Of a stretch of 64,000 nucleotides of DNA, positions 45,515 to 56,954 are shown one piece after another (positions within the stretch are counted from its first letter, which is position 1; each line of letters begins with the position of its first letter). The DNA comes from Sipunculus nudus (taxonomy: Eukaryota; Annelida; Sipuncula; Golfingiida; Sipunculidae), in NCBI GenBank assembly GCA_026874595.1, contig CM049314.1, forward strand, positions 24,195,729 to 24,259,728. The letters are read 5' to 3'. A program made the position numbers and the translations under genes. The notes under the pieces are model-generated. The model did not search any database. It was not told the origin of the DNA and saw nothing but the letters and a program-made list of their open reading frames with translations.

Positions 45515-46548
45515 ATGTTTCTTATATATTCCTGTATATTTAATTCATAATTAAGTCTCCAATATGTTTTATATGAAAAAAGGTCTTTTCGCTAAGACTA
45601 GTTATTATCAAAAACATATTCGTAGGTATAACTCTGCATTGAATTGTTATGCATATACGTGTACTTGTAAAGTCATCTTAACCAACTACACATGTCACAT
45701 CTTTAGATGCCGCTTTGAGAAATGATTGTCATGCTAAAAAATAAGTAATCAAGTAAAACTCAATTGTGAAGTAAAATCTACTATATTCTTAAAATTTCTA
45801 GCTGAAAGTTCTAATAACCTCCTATATTTTGTCTCATGTTGTCTATATTTTTTTCTTACGGTTCCTTGCTTGAGCCTGTGTGTGTGTGTGTTTTTTTTTT
45901 ACAAATGGCAATATTGGTAAAAGATGATAAACATATGATATTGACATGTAAGTAAAGACTGGCACTGGTTAATTTTGTTATTAAATAAGCATAAATTAAA
46001 AGTAAAATAGCTACAAGGGTGAAAGAGCAAAGAATAAAATGAAAATACATTAAACCAGCTAGCACAACGCACCACTAGCCGTGAGTACACCACTCAGTAG
46101 GCTGGTAAGCTTAAATGGAGGCGTGATGCAAGCCATAACGAGGATGCAGCGCAGTGGTCTTCCACTGATGCATTGATATCGTAGTGAACAGCCGGTAATT
46201 ATAACAATAGAATAGGAATGACCAATTAACACGAAAGAATACATGTGAACCCTGTTACGACCTTTAAAGTAATAACCTGCCATAATTTAATAACGGCCCG
46301 TATTGTAATAAAAACGACCCATAATGTAAAAAACGGCCTTTAATGTAATAAAAAACGGCCCATATTGTAATAACCATACCCTGCCACATTGTCGTAAAAC
46401 CGCAAGTTGGTAAATTTCTCGTATTGTACTAAAATCGCAGGTGGGTAAAGCAGCCAATAATACTATAATTCAAATTTCATGTTTATCCTTTTGTTGAATC
46501 AGTGTTTAAATGGGATGATAAAGTATTTAAACAGGATAAATTTTAAAA

Positions 46549-46550
<2 letters not shown>

Positions 46551-46609
<59 letters not shown>
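46551..46609. repeat. (TA)n microsatellite
   Basis: About 58 bases of alternating TA inside the fold-back element. Confidence 0.95.
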
Positions 46610-46611
<2 letters not shown>

Positions 46612-47127
46612 CTCTGAAGAAAATAATATTTCCCCTGAGTACATTTCTAAAATTTAATTAAGCGCCTGAGTCCAAAAAGGTAATATACATTTTAACTTAT
46701 TTTAATTCTTTTTAAAAATAAAAAAAAATCAAATTTCAGTGGGTTTTGCTGAATGTATCATAGAAAATATTATATATGATCTCTCGAAAAATCCCTCGAT
46801 TTTGATATTATAAATGTAAGTACTGCAGCAATTTGTCCTGTGTTGATCCACGGACTGACTGCGATCGATAAGAATTCGGGTGATCATATTATCTTATATT
46901 CTTTGGTAAGAAAAAATCAGTTGAGAATAAGTTTTTTTTTTGGTGCAAAGGTAAAGACGTCTTAGGTCAATATGTATAACACGTCGCATAGATTAAGAGC
47001 TATCAACACAAGTCTTTGAAGTTTAAACCATGATGCGTCATTCGTGCGCTTCAAGGGTGAAACTGATACAATTTAATCTTAAAAAAAAAACATTATAACC
47101 AAACAACAATACAACAATTTGAAAATG

Positions 47128-47345
47128 CCGGTTTCTGTGATGTAGAGGTAGAGCACAGGGCTCAGAGCGGGGAGATTGTGAGTTCGAATTTCAGCCGAGG
47201 AGCGGTGAGATTTTTCATTGTCGGCTACCATCCAGGGTGAGCACTCTGCATAACGGTAAGGCTATGCCCCACAACCGTGTATCACTCATAAACGAGTGTA
47301 AAATTTGGCGAGTTCCTCCATGTCATTCCTTCAAACTCATTTTAG
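47128..47345 (+). mobile_element. tRNA-derived SINE
   Basis: An A-box-like tgatgtagaggtagagc (47,138-47,154) and B-box gagttcgaatttc (47,180-47,192) head the element. A body with 'ggtgagattt' and 'ccatccagggtgagca' follows, shared with the minus-strand copy at 54.0-54.3 kb. Confidence 0.65.
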
Positions 47346-47639
47346 AAGGTATTCTCTCACAACATATATCTTACTAGATTTGGGATTCATTCCTAAGCTT
47401 AAACATGTGTTATTACAATATGGGCCGTTATTACAATATCGGCCGGTTTTTATTACATTATGGGCCGATATTACAGCATGGGCAATTTTTATCACAATTT
47501 TGGCAGGGTATGTTTATTACATTATGGGTCATTATTATTACAATATCGACCGTAATTACATTATGAGCCGGTTATTACATTATGGGTCGTAACTAACCCA
47601 CTACCCAAGCTGAAACTCAGCATTTCCTGTATTGTTAAC

Positions 47640-48110
47640 ATGTTGGCTGCGTCCAGTAACCCTACGCTCCCGAGGCAGCGGAAATCTTGCGCTTCTAAAG
47701 AAGCAACTGATTTTCACGCTGCCAGCTTTGACCGTTTATGATATATTTAGACACCAGATGGCGGTTTGTTGTCCACTGAAATAAACGTGCGTACGATGTG
47801 ACAAGCAGCCAATCAGATGCCAATAAACAAACACACGACAGGCATCCTGGCTCCGCCCATTGCCGCGCTTCAAGCGCCGTTTGATGAGTTTCCGGTCGAA
47901 TTTAAATTGCTCCCTCTGCATTCTCGCATCATCGACCGATTCGATTATGACATTATGACTGTGTTAGCGTAGCCATGTATCTGTTGTCTGCAGAACTGAA
48001 ACCAGCCAGCGAGGTGTGCACGCAGCCTTTGTTGTTACGTTTCGTTTGAATTACAGCTCACCGGCCGAGCATCGTATGTGCCACAGGCTCTAAGCAAACC
48101 ACGTCAGGGG
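47640..48110. promoter_or_regulatory. GC-richer, CpG-containing island with CCAAT and GC-box motifs
   Basis: This is less AT-rich than its surroundings and has repeated CpG. CCAAT is at 47,809-47,813 and a ccgccc GC box at about 47,855. No TATA box or recognised exon follows. It could be a TATA-less promoter, conceivably a distal one for EF-hand gene 2, but that is a guess. Confidence 0.25.
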
Positions 48111-48900
48111 CAATTCTCTCTTAGCCTGTGGCCTGTTTAGACGGTTACGCTGGGGGATGAGCTGTCACTCAAAAAGAAATGAATATGATTGGCTCCGTGT
48201 ATTCCTCGCTTGGCGTTGTCTTCCAGCACAAAGTTTCATCTGATTAGACAAAAATACAGTGCTCCCCTCTGGTGTTGCAAAGCAGGATACGAGGTCATAA
48301 CAAACAGCGCCTTACGATATAGGAAGTAGCCCTATAGGTAAAGCGCTGTGTAAGAGCGTACCAGTAACCCGTGCGAGCCATGCTTGTATTCGAGCGGTCA
48401 GAAATTCAACAACCCGGCAAAGGGATTTACCAACATGCTGAATTAAACGGATTTTTTTTCTCGCTAATGATAAGTGTTATTAGAAAGTATACTTTAGAAA
48501 AGCTAAGTTTGGTCTGTAGGCCATGACACGCTGTTAAAATTGACGAAAATATTTGTATCTTCATAGAGATTAAAGTGCGTTTATCGATAAAGAATGAAAC
48601 GTCACCTTGACAGCCAGTACGCTGGTCGTAGACTGTCTAAATTTCACAGAACTGAGATAGCGCTAAATGCACCACATTCCATGGATATAAATTTTTGCTC
48701 TGTATGAATTCATGCGGACGGATCGTTCTAAATGTTGTATACACTGTCGGTCTTCCGAGGGGAAAAATATACTTTGTTTTATTACAGCTGCATTGCAGCG
48801 GTACTATTTATATTGTGTATTTCCAAAAGACGATACTAAACACTAATCTCAGCTGCTTGTAGAAGGTACTTTAAAAGAGACTGATACACCTGTAAATTTA
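48111..48900. other. no gene recognised
   Basis: Unique sequence without a convincing exon or repeat. A weak tRNA-like run near 48,330-48,400 was not accepted. Confidence 0.5.
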
Positions 48901-48939
48901 CTAATATTACTAGTTAATATTACACCGTCGTCTACTGAC

Positions 48940-49200
48940 ACTACTTCTATTAAAACTGCTACTTCTATTATCACTACTACTACTTCTGTACGACTATCAT
49001 TATTATTTTTTTATTACTTCTGACTACTGACTACTACTAACCCTAATACTTCTACTTCTATTAACCCTACTACTTTAACTACTAATACATCCACTAGTAC
49101 TACCCCTAGCACATATACTTCTACTTCTTCTGCCACTCCTTCTACTACTACTCCTACTCCTTCTGCTTCCACTACTACTACTACTATCATCCTATAATTC
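48940..49200. repeat. degenerate (ACT)n / (TAC)n trinucleotide tract
   Basis: Dominated by act, tac and tct triplets with scattered substitutions. It is the left part of a trinucleotide domain that resumes at 49.75 kb. Confidence 0.9.
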
Positions 49201-49207
49201 ACGGGAA

Positions 49208-49232
49208 TCTGTCTGTCTGTCTGTCTGTCTGT
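49208..49232. repeat. (GTCT)n microsatellite
   Basis: Six gtct units leading into gtccggattcattcgcacgc. Confidence 0.85.
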
Positions 49233-49540
49233 CCGGATTCATTCGCACGCTAGGGATCGCACGGTCGTCAAACTTCGTGGGAGGGTGCATCTTGGTCCGG
49301 GGAAGAACGAGTTTTTATATTTTAGGCGTTTGGTAAAGAAATGGCCTCAAAATCGATAAAAATATTCTGGGTTTAATACCTGCGGTGTGCCGTGGCCATT
49401 CTCACATAGTGCGCCCACGTCGTCCTGAATCTCCTCTCGCTAACCAATCAAATCAAACCTGACATAGTCTGCCAAACATTCACTACGCGTCGGCCTTTTG
49501 TAAGCAGTCCGCTCAAGTCAACACAAATGAATGTTGTTCT

Positions 49541-49720
49541 GGGTTGACCGCTGGGACGAATTTAGACAAGGAACATCTCACCTCTGCCCATAGCTTCAAT
49601 ATGTCCCCCAATTTTTGGACAAGTGAATCATGTTGTGGGTTGACCGCTGGGACAATTTTGGACGCGGAACATCTCACCCCTCGCCAAATCGGCAACATGT
49701 CCCGCAATTTGTATCAGTGT
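49541..49720. repeat. ~96-bp tandem duplication
   Basis: 'gggttgaccgctgggac' begins at 49,541 and again at 49,637. Each copy is followed by 'ggaacatctcacc' and then 'atgtccc.caattt'. It is the non-trinucleotide island inside the ACT-rich domain. Confidence 0.8.
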
Positions 49721-49744
49721 GGATGCAGGTACTGATATGGGTAT

Positions 49745-50318
49745 ATTCTAGTTATTTTAAAATTAGAACTACTACTTTTCGTTATACTACTACCCTTACT
49801 TTTTCTACTACGTCTACTGCAACTGTCACAACAAACTCTATTACTGCTTTAACTAGTACTACCCCTACCGTTCTACTTTTACTATAATCACTACAATTAC
49901 CACTTCTTCTTCAACAACTACTACTACTATTTCTACTACTTCTCCTACCCTACAGCTACTACTTCACCTACTACTATTTCTACTACTACTTCCACTACCC
50001 CTACTTCTACCACTATTACTTCTACCTTTATTCCTACAACTAGTAGTACAACTAAAACTACTGCTTCTTTTATAACTGTTACTTACATTACTAATAACAC
50101 TACTACTGCTACTACTACTACGACTTCTACCGCTTCTACTACTACCTCTACTACTACTTCTATTATCACTACAATAACGACTACTACGACTACTACTGCT
50201 TTTACTACAACTGCAAATACTACTATCACTACTACTACTACTAAGACTACTAATGCTTCTACATCTACTACAACTCCCCCTACTACTATCACTACTACGA
50301 CTTCTACTGCTGCTGCTG

Positions 50319-50354
<36 letters not shown>

Positions 50355-50705
50355 TCACTACAACTACAACAAGGGCCTACTTCGACTACAACTACTTCTA
50401 CTACAACTACTACTACTACTATCACTACTACGACTTCTACTGCTGCTACTACCACTACTACTGCTATTACTACTACTACTTCTACTACTAGCACTACTAT
50501 TTCCACTACTGTTTCTTCTACTTCTACTACTAGCATTACTACTACCACCACTAATACTTCTACTTCCATACCTTACCACTACCATTAAAAACTACCACTA
50601 CTACCACAATTACTACTTCTACTACAACAACTAAAGTACTATTACTAATGCCAATACCACTACTACTTCTACCAATTATTCTACTACTACCACTGGTAGT
50701 AGTAG
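49745..50705. repeat. ~950-bp degenerate (ACT)n trinucleotide tract
   Basis: Almost entirely act/tac/cta triplets with ttct interruptions. The tract is long enough to create poly-Val/Ser open frames on the minus strand and poly-Thr/Leu frames on the plus strand. Confidence 0.95.
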
Positions 50706-52015
50706 AATATGATATATGATTCCTTGTGCATTGATAATAAAAATCATCTTAGTGACACAGGTTCATGCATACATATAAATCTAGTGGGCAAAAATGAAAA
50801 TAGATACCTGACTTTTTCATGAGAAAAATAAACATAAATCAATGGGAAGGAACGCCAGATTGATATATGGCATAGTAGTAGCGCGTTGAAAACCACATAC
50901 CCACAAAGGTGAGCTGATCAAGTGGCCTAGATTATGTAAGCATACAAGGATCGCTTTGATATATATATATATATAAAAACAATTTTTAAGTACGATACTA
51001 GGTATCGAATACGTTTTTGTCACCAGTCATATCTTTGTAACACACGGGCGAGTCACGACGACTCTGATAAGGAAGTATATCATATTAATACTTTGAAGGT
51101 GTTCAGCTTGTGTAAGGTGAGTTCCTGTGTAAAAATTTAGATATAGCATGTTAATATACATAATACACATTTAACGTCAGTAGTTCAGTGATGGTGCACT
51201 TCCATGCAGGGGAGCATTGATAATGTACCAAATAAATTTAGCTTAATTTCATATTATTGTACGTCGGGGCTGTTCCGTATGGACAGCTGACACTGTTCAA
51301 CCTCAGGTAAACACTGAAATGATCAAATACGTGTATATAGTTCGTCTGAATAGTATGGACTAAGCTTTATTACTGGGTTCGTTGAGGTTGTTGTTCGGTT
51401 CATGGGGGCTAGTTTGTTGTGCGAGTAGGTTGGGGATTTGTAAGATTGCTTGACGGTGCAAAGCAGGTATTATCTTTGTGTTTAAATGTAACGAGCAGTT
51501 CGTTTCTATCATCGAATGTGCTCTGTTCTGGTTGCACATAGTAAAACAGTTCTGCATTCTTATTGGCTTGATGTGGCCCTCTTTGTGAATTTCTCGTTTT
51601 CTAAACCTTCAGGTATGTTCGTAATATAGTGTTTTAAATGCGACCTCTGTGAGTCCTATTTGTGCTTCTAATTTCTTGTATGTTGACTGTGGCCTGGTAA
51701 ACTGTGCTCTGCGTTAGACATCCATCCTTCATCGGACAGTCACTTTTATTTCTACAATTGTAATTTTTCTGGTAACTTGCGTGTTTGCTTTCACTCTTTC
51801 ATGACTGAGAAATATAAATATATATATACCTGAATGTTAAGCACAGTTAAGCAAAGAGAAAGTTACAGCAACAGCTGGGACCCCCACGAGTGTCAGTTAT
51901 CTGATGATCGATCAAGTGTCGATACCCACAACGGCGTTAAACTCGGAGTAATGAAAACGATGACACAACGTGCTTAACATTTAGGTATCGTGCACTATAC
52001 TGAAAGCACCTAGGA

Positions 52016-52017
<2 letters not shown>

Positions 52018-52073
<56 letters not shown>
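52018..52073. repeat. (TA)n microsatellite
   Basis: About 55 bases of alternating TA. Confidence 0.95.
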
Positions 52074-52076
<3 letters not shown>

Positions 52077-52297
52077 TCAGCAAACACACAACTTAGGCAA
52101 CCATTCGTTTCATCGTTAAATGAATCGTTAGGCCAGACCTGAAATACACGTACACTGCACATAGGTTTCTGGATTGTAGGGAATCAATAAAACATAGTGA
52201 CATAGAAACCTTGTTATGAGCAATGATGGTTTCAGTACAGAATGCTTTATATGGTATGATGGTTGGAAAATGTACATTAATCTCAGGTTATTATGAC

Positions 52298-52302
<5 letters not shown>

Positions 52303-52341
<39 letters not shown>
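52303..52341. repeat. (TA)n microsatellite
   Basis: About 38 bases of alternating TA. Confidence 0.95.
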
Positions 52342-52345
<4 letters not shown>

Positions 52346-53672
52346 AGTGAGAATAATATGTAAAAAATAAAAATATGTATTTTTTTATATAAATGAAAAG
52401 TAGGCAAAATCAACCCAAAACACAACACATTCAAAGAACAAGGATGAATAACCTATCACACTAAATGTTGTACTGTATATTATAAATATACAACAATAGA
52501 TGGTGACTGGTACGGGACAAAGGAGGAATAGTTTTTACAACCAGCGCAACTCCTGGGAGGAGGAAATGTAAAAGTAGAGCAGTTTATATATAGAAAATGC
52601 CAGTACATGTATATTATAAACGCGCTATAAGTCCGACATGTGTACAACATAGCAGCAGACAATTTGAAAGCGCTCATTGATCTGGAAAAAAGTGTGGTAT
52701 TGATTTTCGGTTCTCGTTAAAAGTTTCAGGCAGTCTATGACAAAGTTCAAGGTTGGGTTAAATGTGGCCCGCATCCTAACGATTTAATGTAAATTAGAAA
52801 GGATGAATTAATACGTTCTGTCCCGAATTCCCTCTAATATTTGCAGATTGCGTATCATGTGACACAGTGTACTTTTATACATGTTTATTCAAGCAGGGCG
52901 TATTATTCGCCGAGTACTATAATTATCGTTATCGCCATCAACATTCAACTAAAACACAGCCAAGTTTCACTTCAATAGAGTAGGTCATTATGATGCGAAT
53001 GAAAGTGAAGACGGTAAACACACATTAGCAAATTGTCAATATTGTACTTGACGGTCGTGGCACTCAACCTTTGTCAGGAAATTCTTCTGTGGCCGTGCTT
53101 CACTTTGATAAACAAATCTCTCCTGTCAATAAACCAATTAAAGCGACTTTTTCACCTGCAAGCGACTTATAGAGTTTATGTGATTCCTTCTTACCTTGCG
53201 TACATAATAATTTAGTAGTATGGGAATTCTTATTAAGAAAAGTTCTTATAACACCTCAGTGCGGTTGTATGTGCTTGTTCAATTACAAGCTGGTATTAAA
53301 CATTACAATGTTCACAAAAGGGGAAAAAACATGTAACCTTATGTTGTTGTCTGTGTTTAAGCGCCAGTTGAATGGTCACCAGTCGTAAAACGCCCCCTGG
53401 TATGTCTGACTCGCTGATATATCCTAGCTTAATGTGGTTGCATCGTTTTGCCGGCAGCCCACATGTTATAAACACGTCGTATAAACAACGCGAGCAGCCT
53501 GAATGCGGGGGGAGGGGGATCTGTTTTCTTACTTTTTGTATAAATGCGTTCAAGGGGATATTTCTAGTCAATAGACGTCATGGAAAGAAATAGGCCCCTT
53601 TAAGTACTTTCCGCGGTGCCGCTGAGTGCTTATGAACGAGGTTAAATGGGCCTGCCGTATGTCCTTTATATC

Positions 53673-53752
53673 TATAAAACCTATATTTAGCGTTACTTGA
53701 TCAATGCCGCTAATAGGCTGAGCCCAATGTGTCTGGTATAAGACATATTCAG
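53673..53752 (+). promoter_or_regulatory. candidate TATA box and non-coding first exon of EF-hand gene 2
   Basis: TATAAAA (53,673-53,679) is followed about 30 bases later by a segment ending CATATTCAG before GTAAAT at 53,753. EF-hand gene 2 needs a UTR exon upstream of its acceptor at 55,320-55,321, and this has the same layout as the candidate at 7.3 kb for gene 1. The sequences of the two candidates are not alike. Confidence 0.25.
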
Positions 53753-54009
53753 GTAAATTGATTATGATAATTGATGATTGATTATCATGTATTACGCACT
53801 TGGGGAGTTTATTTTTTTATTAACATATGGCTACTTGCATGAGTTTATGTAAATTAAACTTTTTTTAGATTGCTTCGATTGTAAAGCTATGTCCTTAGAG
53901 TTTACTTTATATGTATATACTTTATTTTTTTAAATATGTTGGTGATGGCTTATAAAAATAATTTTGATCTGCAGAATTCTATTTCGCTTCGGTCTATGTG
54001 ACAAGTCGG

Positions 54010-54290
54010 TATCACACAATAACCCTGGCGTCAACCAGGCTCGGCGTACCGCACCTTCGGGTCCTGAGTGTATAAGCGTGTCCACTGCCCGCCTTACAAC
54101 ACTGTGGATTCCCTGAAAAGCCCACGCTTACGTGATTGAAACACAGAGTGCTCTTACCAATCGTGAAGAATGTTCACCCTGACTGGGTCTCCCGTGATAA
54201 ATCTCACCCCGCGGAGAGACGAGCTCACAATCCCCGGGCCCTTGGCCCTGTGGTTTACGTCAGCTTAGACCACAGAAGCTGATTAATGTT
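54010..54290 (-). mobile_element. tRNA-derived SINE, minus strand
   Basis: Read on the minus strand it has gattgtgagctcg (B-box position), 'ggggtgagattta' and 'cagtcagggtgaacattctt', matching the SINE at 47.13 kb element by element. It is decayed. Confidence 0.6.
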
Positions 54291-54740
54291 TTATATGCTT
54301 GAACTTTATCATTATATATGACTCCTCAGTATACAAGACTCCTCCTTCCTGGTTATAATAAATTTGCGTGTGTGCGTGTGTGTGTGTGTTCACTTTCACG
54401 TAACCAGACTGATGGATATGTACTGAGAATAATATATGCATTGAATATGTGAACCTGTCTTAAATAATAAAAAAAACATTGATATTCAAGGGAAGTACCA
54501 GATCACTCTACAAAGTGAAACAGGTCCTTATCATATACGATTACCTACCGAGACACAGAAGGAAGGTAAACACTGTCTCGGGTTCAGACAAATTGACTTG
54601 CGTTATCAGAATTGCCTTGGCATTAATCATCTTACGAAAAAAACTAGACAAGCGATAACAGAAGTACTTAAATCAACAAAGGTTATGTGGAAACATAACT
54701 GCTGAATGAGTTGTACCCCTTGACAAAGAAGCCTGTGCTC

Positions 54741-54788
54741 TTCTCTCTCTCTCTCTCTCTCTTTCTCTCACACACACACACACACCCT

Positions 54789-54856
<68 letters not shown>
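54741..54856. repeat. compound (CT)n-(CA)n-(TA)n microsatellite
   Basis: CT runs from 54,741, CA to 54,785, then about 65 bases of TA from 54,791. Confidence 0.95.
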
Positions 54857-54859
<3 letters not shown>

Positions 54860-55341
54860 GCAATAAGGCAAGAAGTGACAGGGGCACGACACTCCCGTGC
54901 CGTAAATTGCTTTTACTTATCAGTTCAGTTCCATTCTAGTTTCAATCTTTGTAACCGCCTATGACTCGGTTTGTTTATAAATTTATTTTCTCGCTGCTCT
55001 TTATTTTTTACTCAGTTCACAACTAACCTTCCCACCGGTCGTAACTCAAATGCCCGAATGACCGGTCCGCTCCTGGGTTAAACATTACACAAGAGATTAT
55101 TTAATATGAACTAAAGGGAAACCATTCTGAGGGGCAGTAATAACTGTATCACCGTGCATATACACCAGGGGCCCTGAAATTGATTTCCGTATGACCCGGC
55201 CCAGGCGGGTGACCGCGGACACAGTGGCCACACTTATATAAAACCTTATGTTGATAATATGCGGGCATCATAAATGAATATAGTTCAGGTATTGACCAGT
55301 GTAACTTGATTCTCTCTCCAGCACAGAACAGAAAAGGCAGC

Positions 55342-55476
55342 ATGGCGTCCACAACGGAGAATCTCAGGAAATTTTTCACGGACTCCGACACGGACAAAAA
55401 CGGACAGTTATCGTTTGATGAGTTGGCAGCGGCCCTCCGCAAAGGAGGATACAATCTCTCAGATGAGAGGATAAAG
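55342..55476 (+). CDS. EF-hand gene 2, coding exon 1
   Basis: 45 codons from ATGGCG to AAG before donor GTATGT at 55,477. The upstream acceptor is CTCTCTCCAG at 55,312-55,321, so 20 UTR bases precede the ATG. An earlier in-frame ATG at 55,306 lies before that acceptor and is not used in this model. The antisense 146-codon frame here is a shadow. Confidence 0.9.
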
Positions 55477-56546
55477 GTATGTACTTGATGACACGAGAGT
55501 TTATGGTTGGGTAAAATAACAATTAGTCTCCGAACGTAAGATAAGCTGTATGAAACGACCATTTGTGTATCCATAACTGATTCTTCCACCGGACGCTTAT
55601 AATAGAATTCTGATAAATGTAAAGCATAACTGTCTTCAATAAGCCATAGACTGAAAAGGAAAGAGATTGGATGATTAATTCTCCAACCAAATCTATATAT
55701 TCTTTCATATCACTAGAAATCATGTAATGTGACTGATTTTATTCCAGCAACTCTTCACAGCCGTGGATTCAAACGGAGATAACCAGCTCTCAATGGATGA
55801 ATTCCTCGTCGCCATGAATCACGCCCCTGAAGATAACCATAAGTACGTTGGTCACACATCCGTATGTACTCCCCGTACATCAAATACATATATGCATGAT
55901 ACAGGTTACACTGCTGAACCCCCATCATGTGCGGACTGGACTATTTGTTGACCGGGTGTGAATGTGGGCTGATGGCATAAACACTGTAGTAATGCCGTTG
56001 ACCTGACGGTACATATAAAATTTCGATGCAGGTGGTCCGTTAACGAAATATTGAAGTCTAACTCAGGGCCTTTGGTTCTAACTTTTCGCTTAAAATCCCA
56101 GAACCTGTGTTAAACCCCTGACCGCCTCCTTATGTTAAAACGTTGTTGTTCCTTTATGAATTTTGCTCAGTTTGTAGGCATACACGGTTACTGTTGAACT
56201 ATGAAGGCTCAGAGAGTCTGATTAAAATTTAATAAAATTGATAAAAAATTATGACAGCTGCCAATATTTTCCCTTTAAATATGAACCAAATAATATGGCC
56301 TTCATGTATAAAGTGGTGTTATCGACGTGACATCTTTTTCAAGCCTCGGCAGATAATGAAATTTAATATTTACAGATATGTCTGGGTTATGCTAAACTTT
56401 TGCTCTCCGTCATGCAATGATATCTATCAAATGTGTTTTCTTTCTTCACATTTAGAGAGGCTGCACTTAGAAGAACTTTCCGCATGTTTGACAAAGATGG
56501 AAATGGAGAGATAGACAAGAACGAATTGAAAGCGGTAAGTTTCTTG

Positions 56547-56612
<66 letters not shown>

Positions 56613-56778
56613 GAACCTCTCCTTACGGGGACCTCTGTACTAAGTACACCTCCTGCGACGCCAATTTACGGGCAGTTCCTTGAACTTCGGTCCCAAAATC
56701 TATAATCTCCCTACTAGGGGCACTTCTCTATTGCAGGCAAAATGTCCGGTCCCGTCAGGATTCGTATTTCGGAAGTTC

Positions 56779-56822
<44 letters not shown>

Positions 56823-56866
56823 TTTATACATATATATATATATATATATAGACGTGGAAGTTCTAT

Positions 56867-56954
<88 letters not shown>

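Larger units (their letters stand above)
46246..47601. mobile_element. fold-back element with arrays of inverted 18-bp subrepeats
   Basis: The left arm (46,253-46,445) repeats 'cggcccataatgtaataa' variants about seven times. The right arm (47,410-47,597) repeats its reverse complement 'ttattacattatgggccg' about nine times. The outer ends read gttacgacc and ggtcgtaac, an inverted pair. Both arms also share 'cataccctgcca' or its complement. The interior holds a TA microsatellite and a SINE and has no transposase. Target-site duplication is not evident. Confidence 0.7.
50706..53660. other. gene-free stretch
   Basis: No exon recognised. It contains (TA)n runs at 52.02-52.07 and 52.30-52.34 kb and otherwise unique AT-rich sequence. 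Confidence 0.55.

Noticed and set aside
48330-48400. Another tRNA-derived SINE
   Set aside because: Only a loose A-box-like phrase (taggtaaagcgctg). The B box is poor and no shared body was found.
49964-50569. 201-codon minus-strand open frame rich in Val, Glu and Ser
   Set aside because: It is the translation of the degenerate trinucleotide tract. Several frames on both strands are open for the same compositional reason.
55149-55589. 146-codon minus-strand frame
   Set aside because: Antisense to EF-hand gene 2 exon 1, whose frame, splice sites and homology are far better supported.
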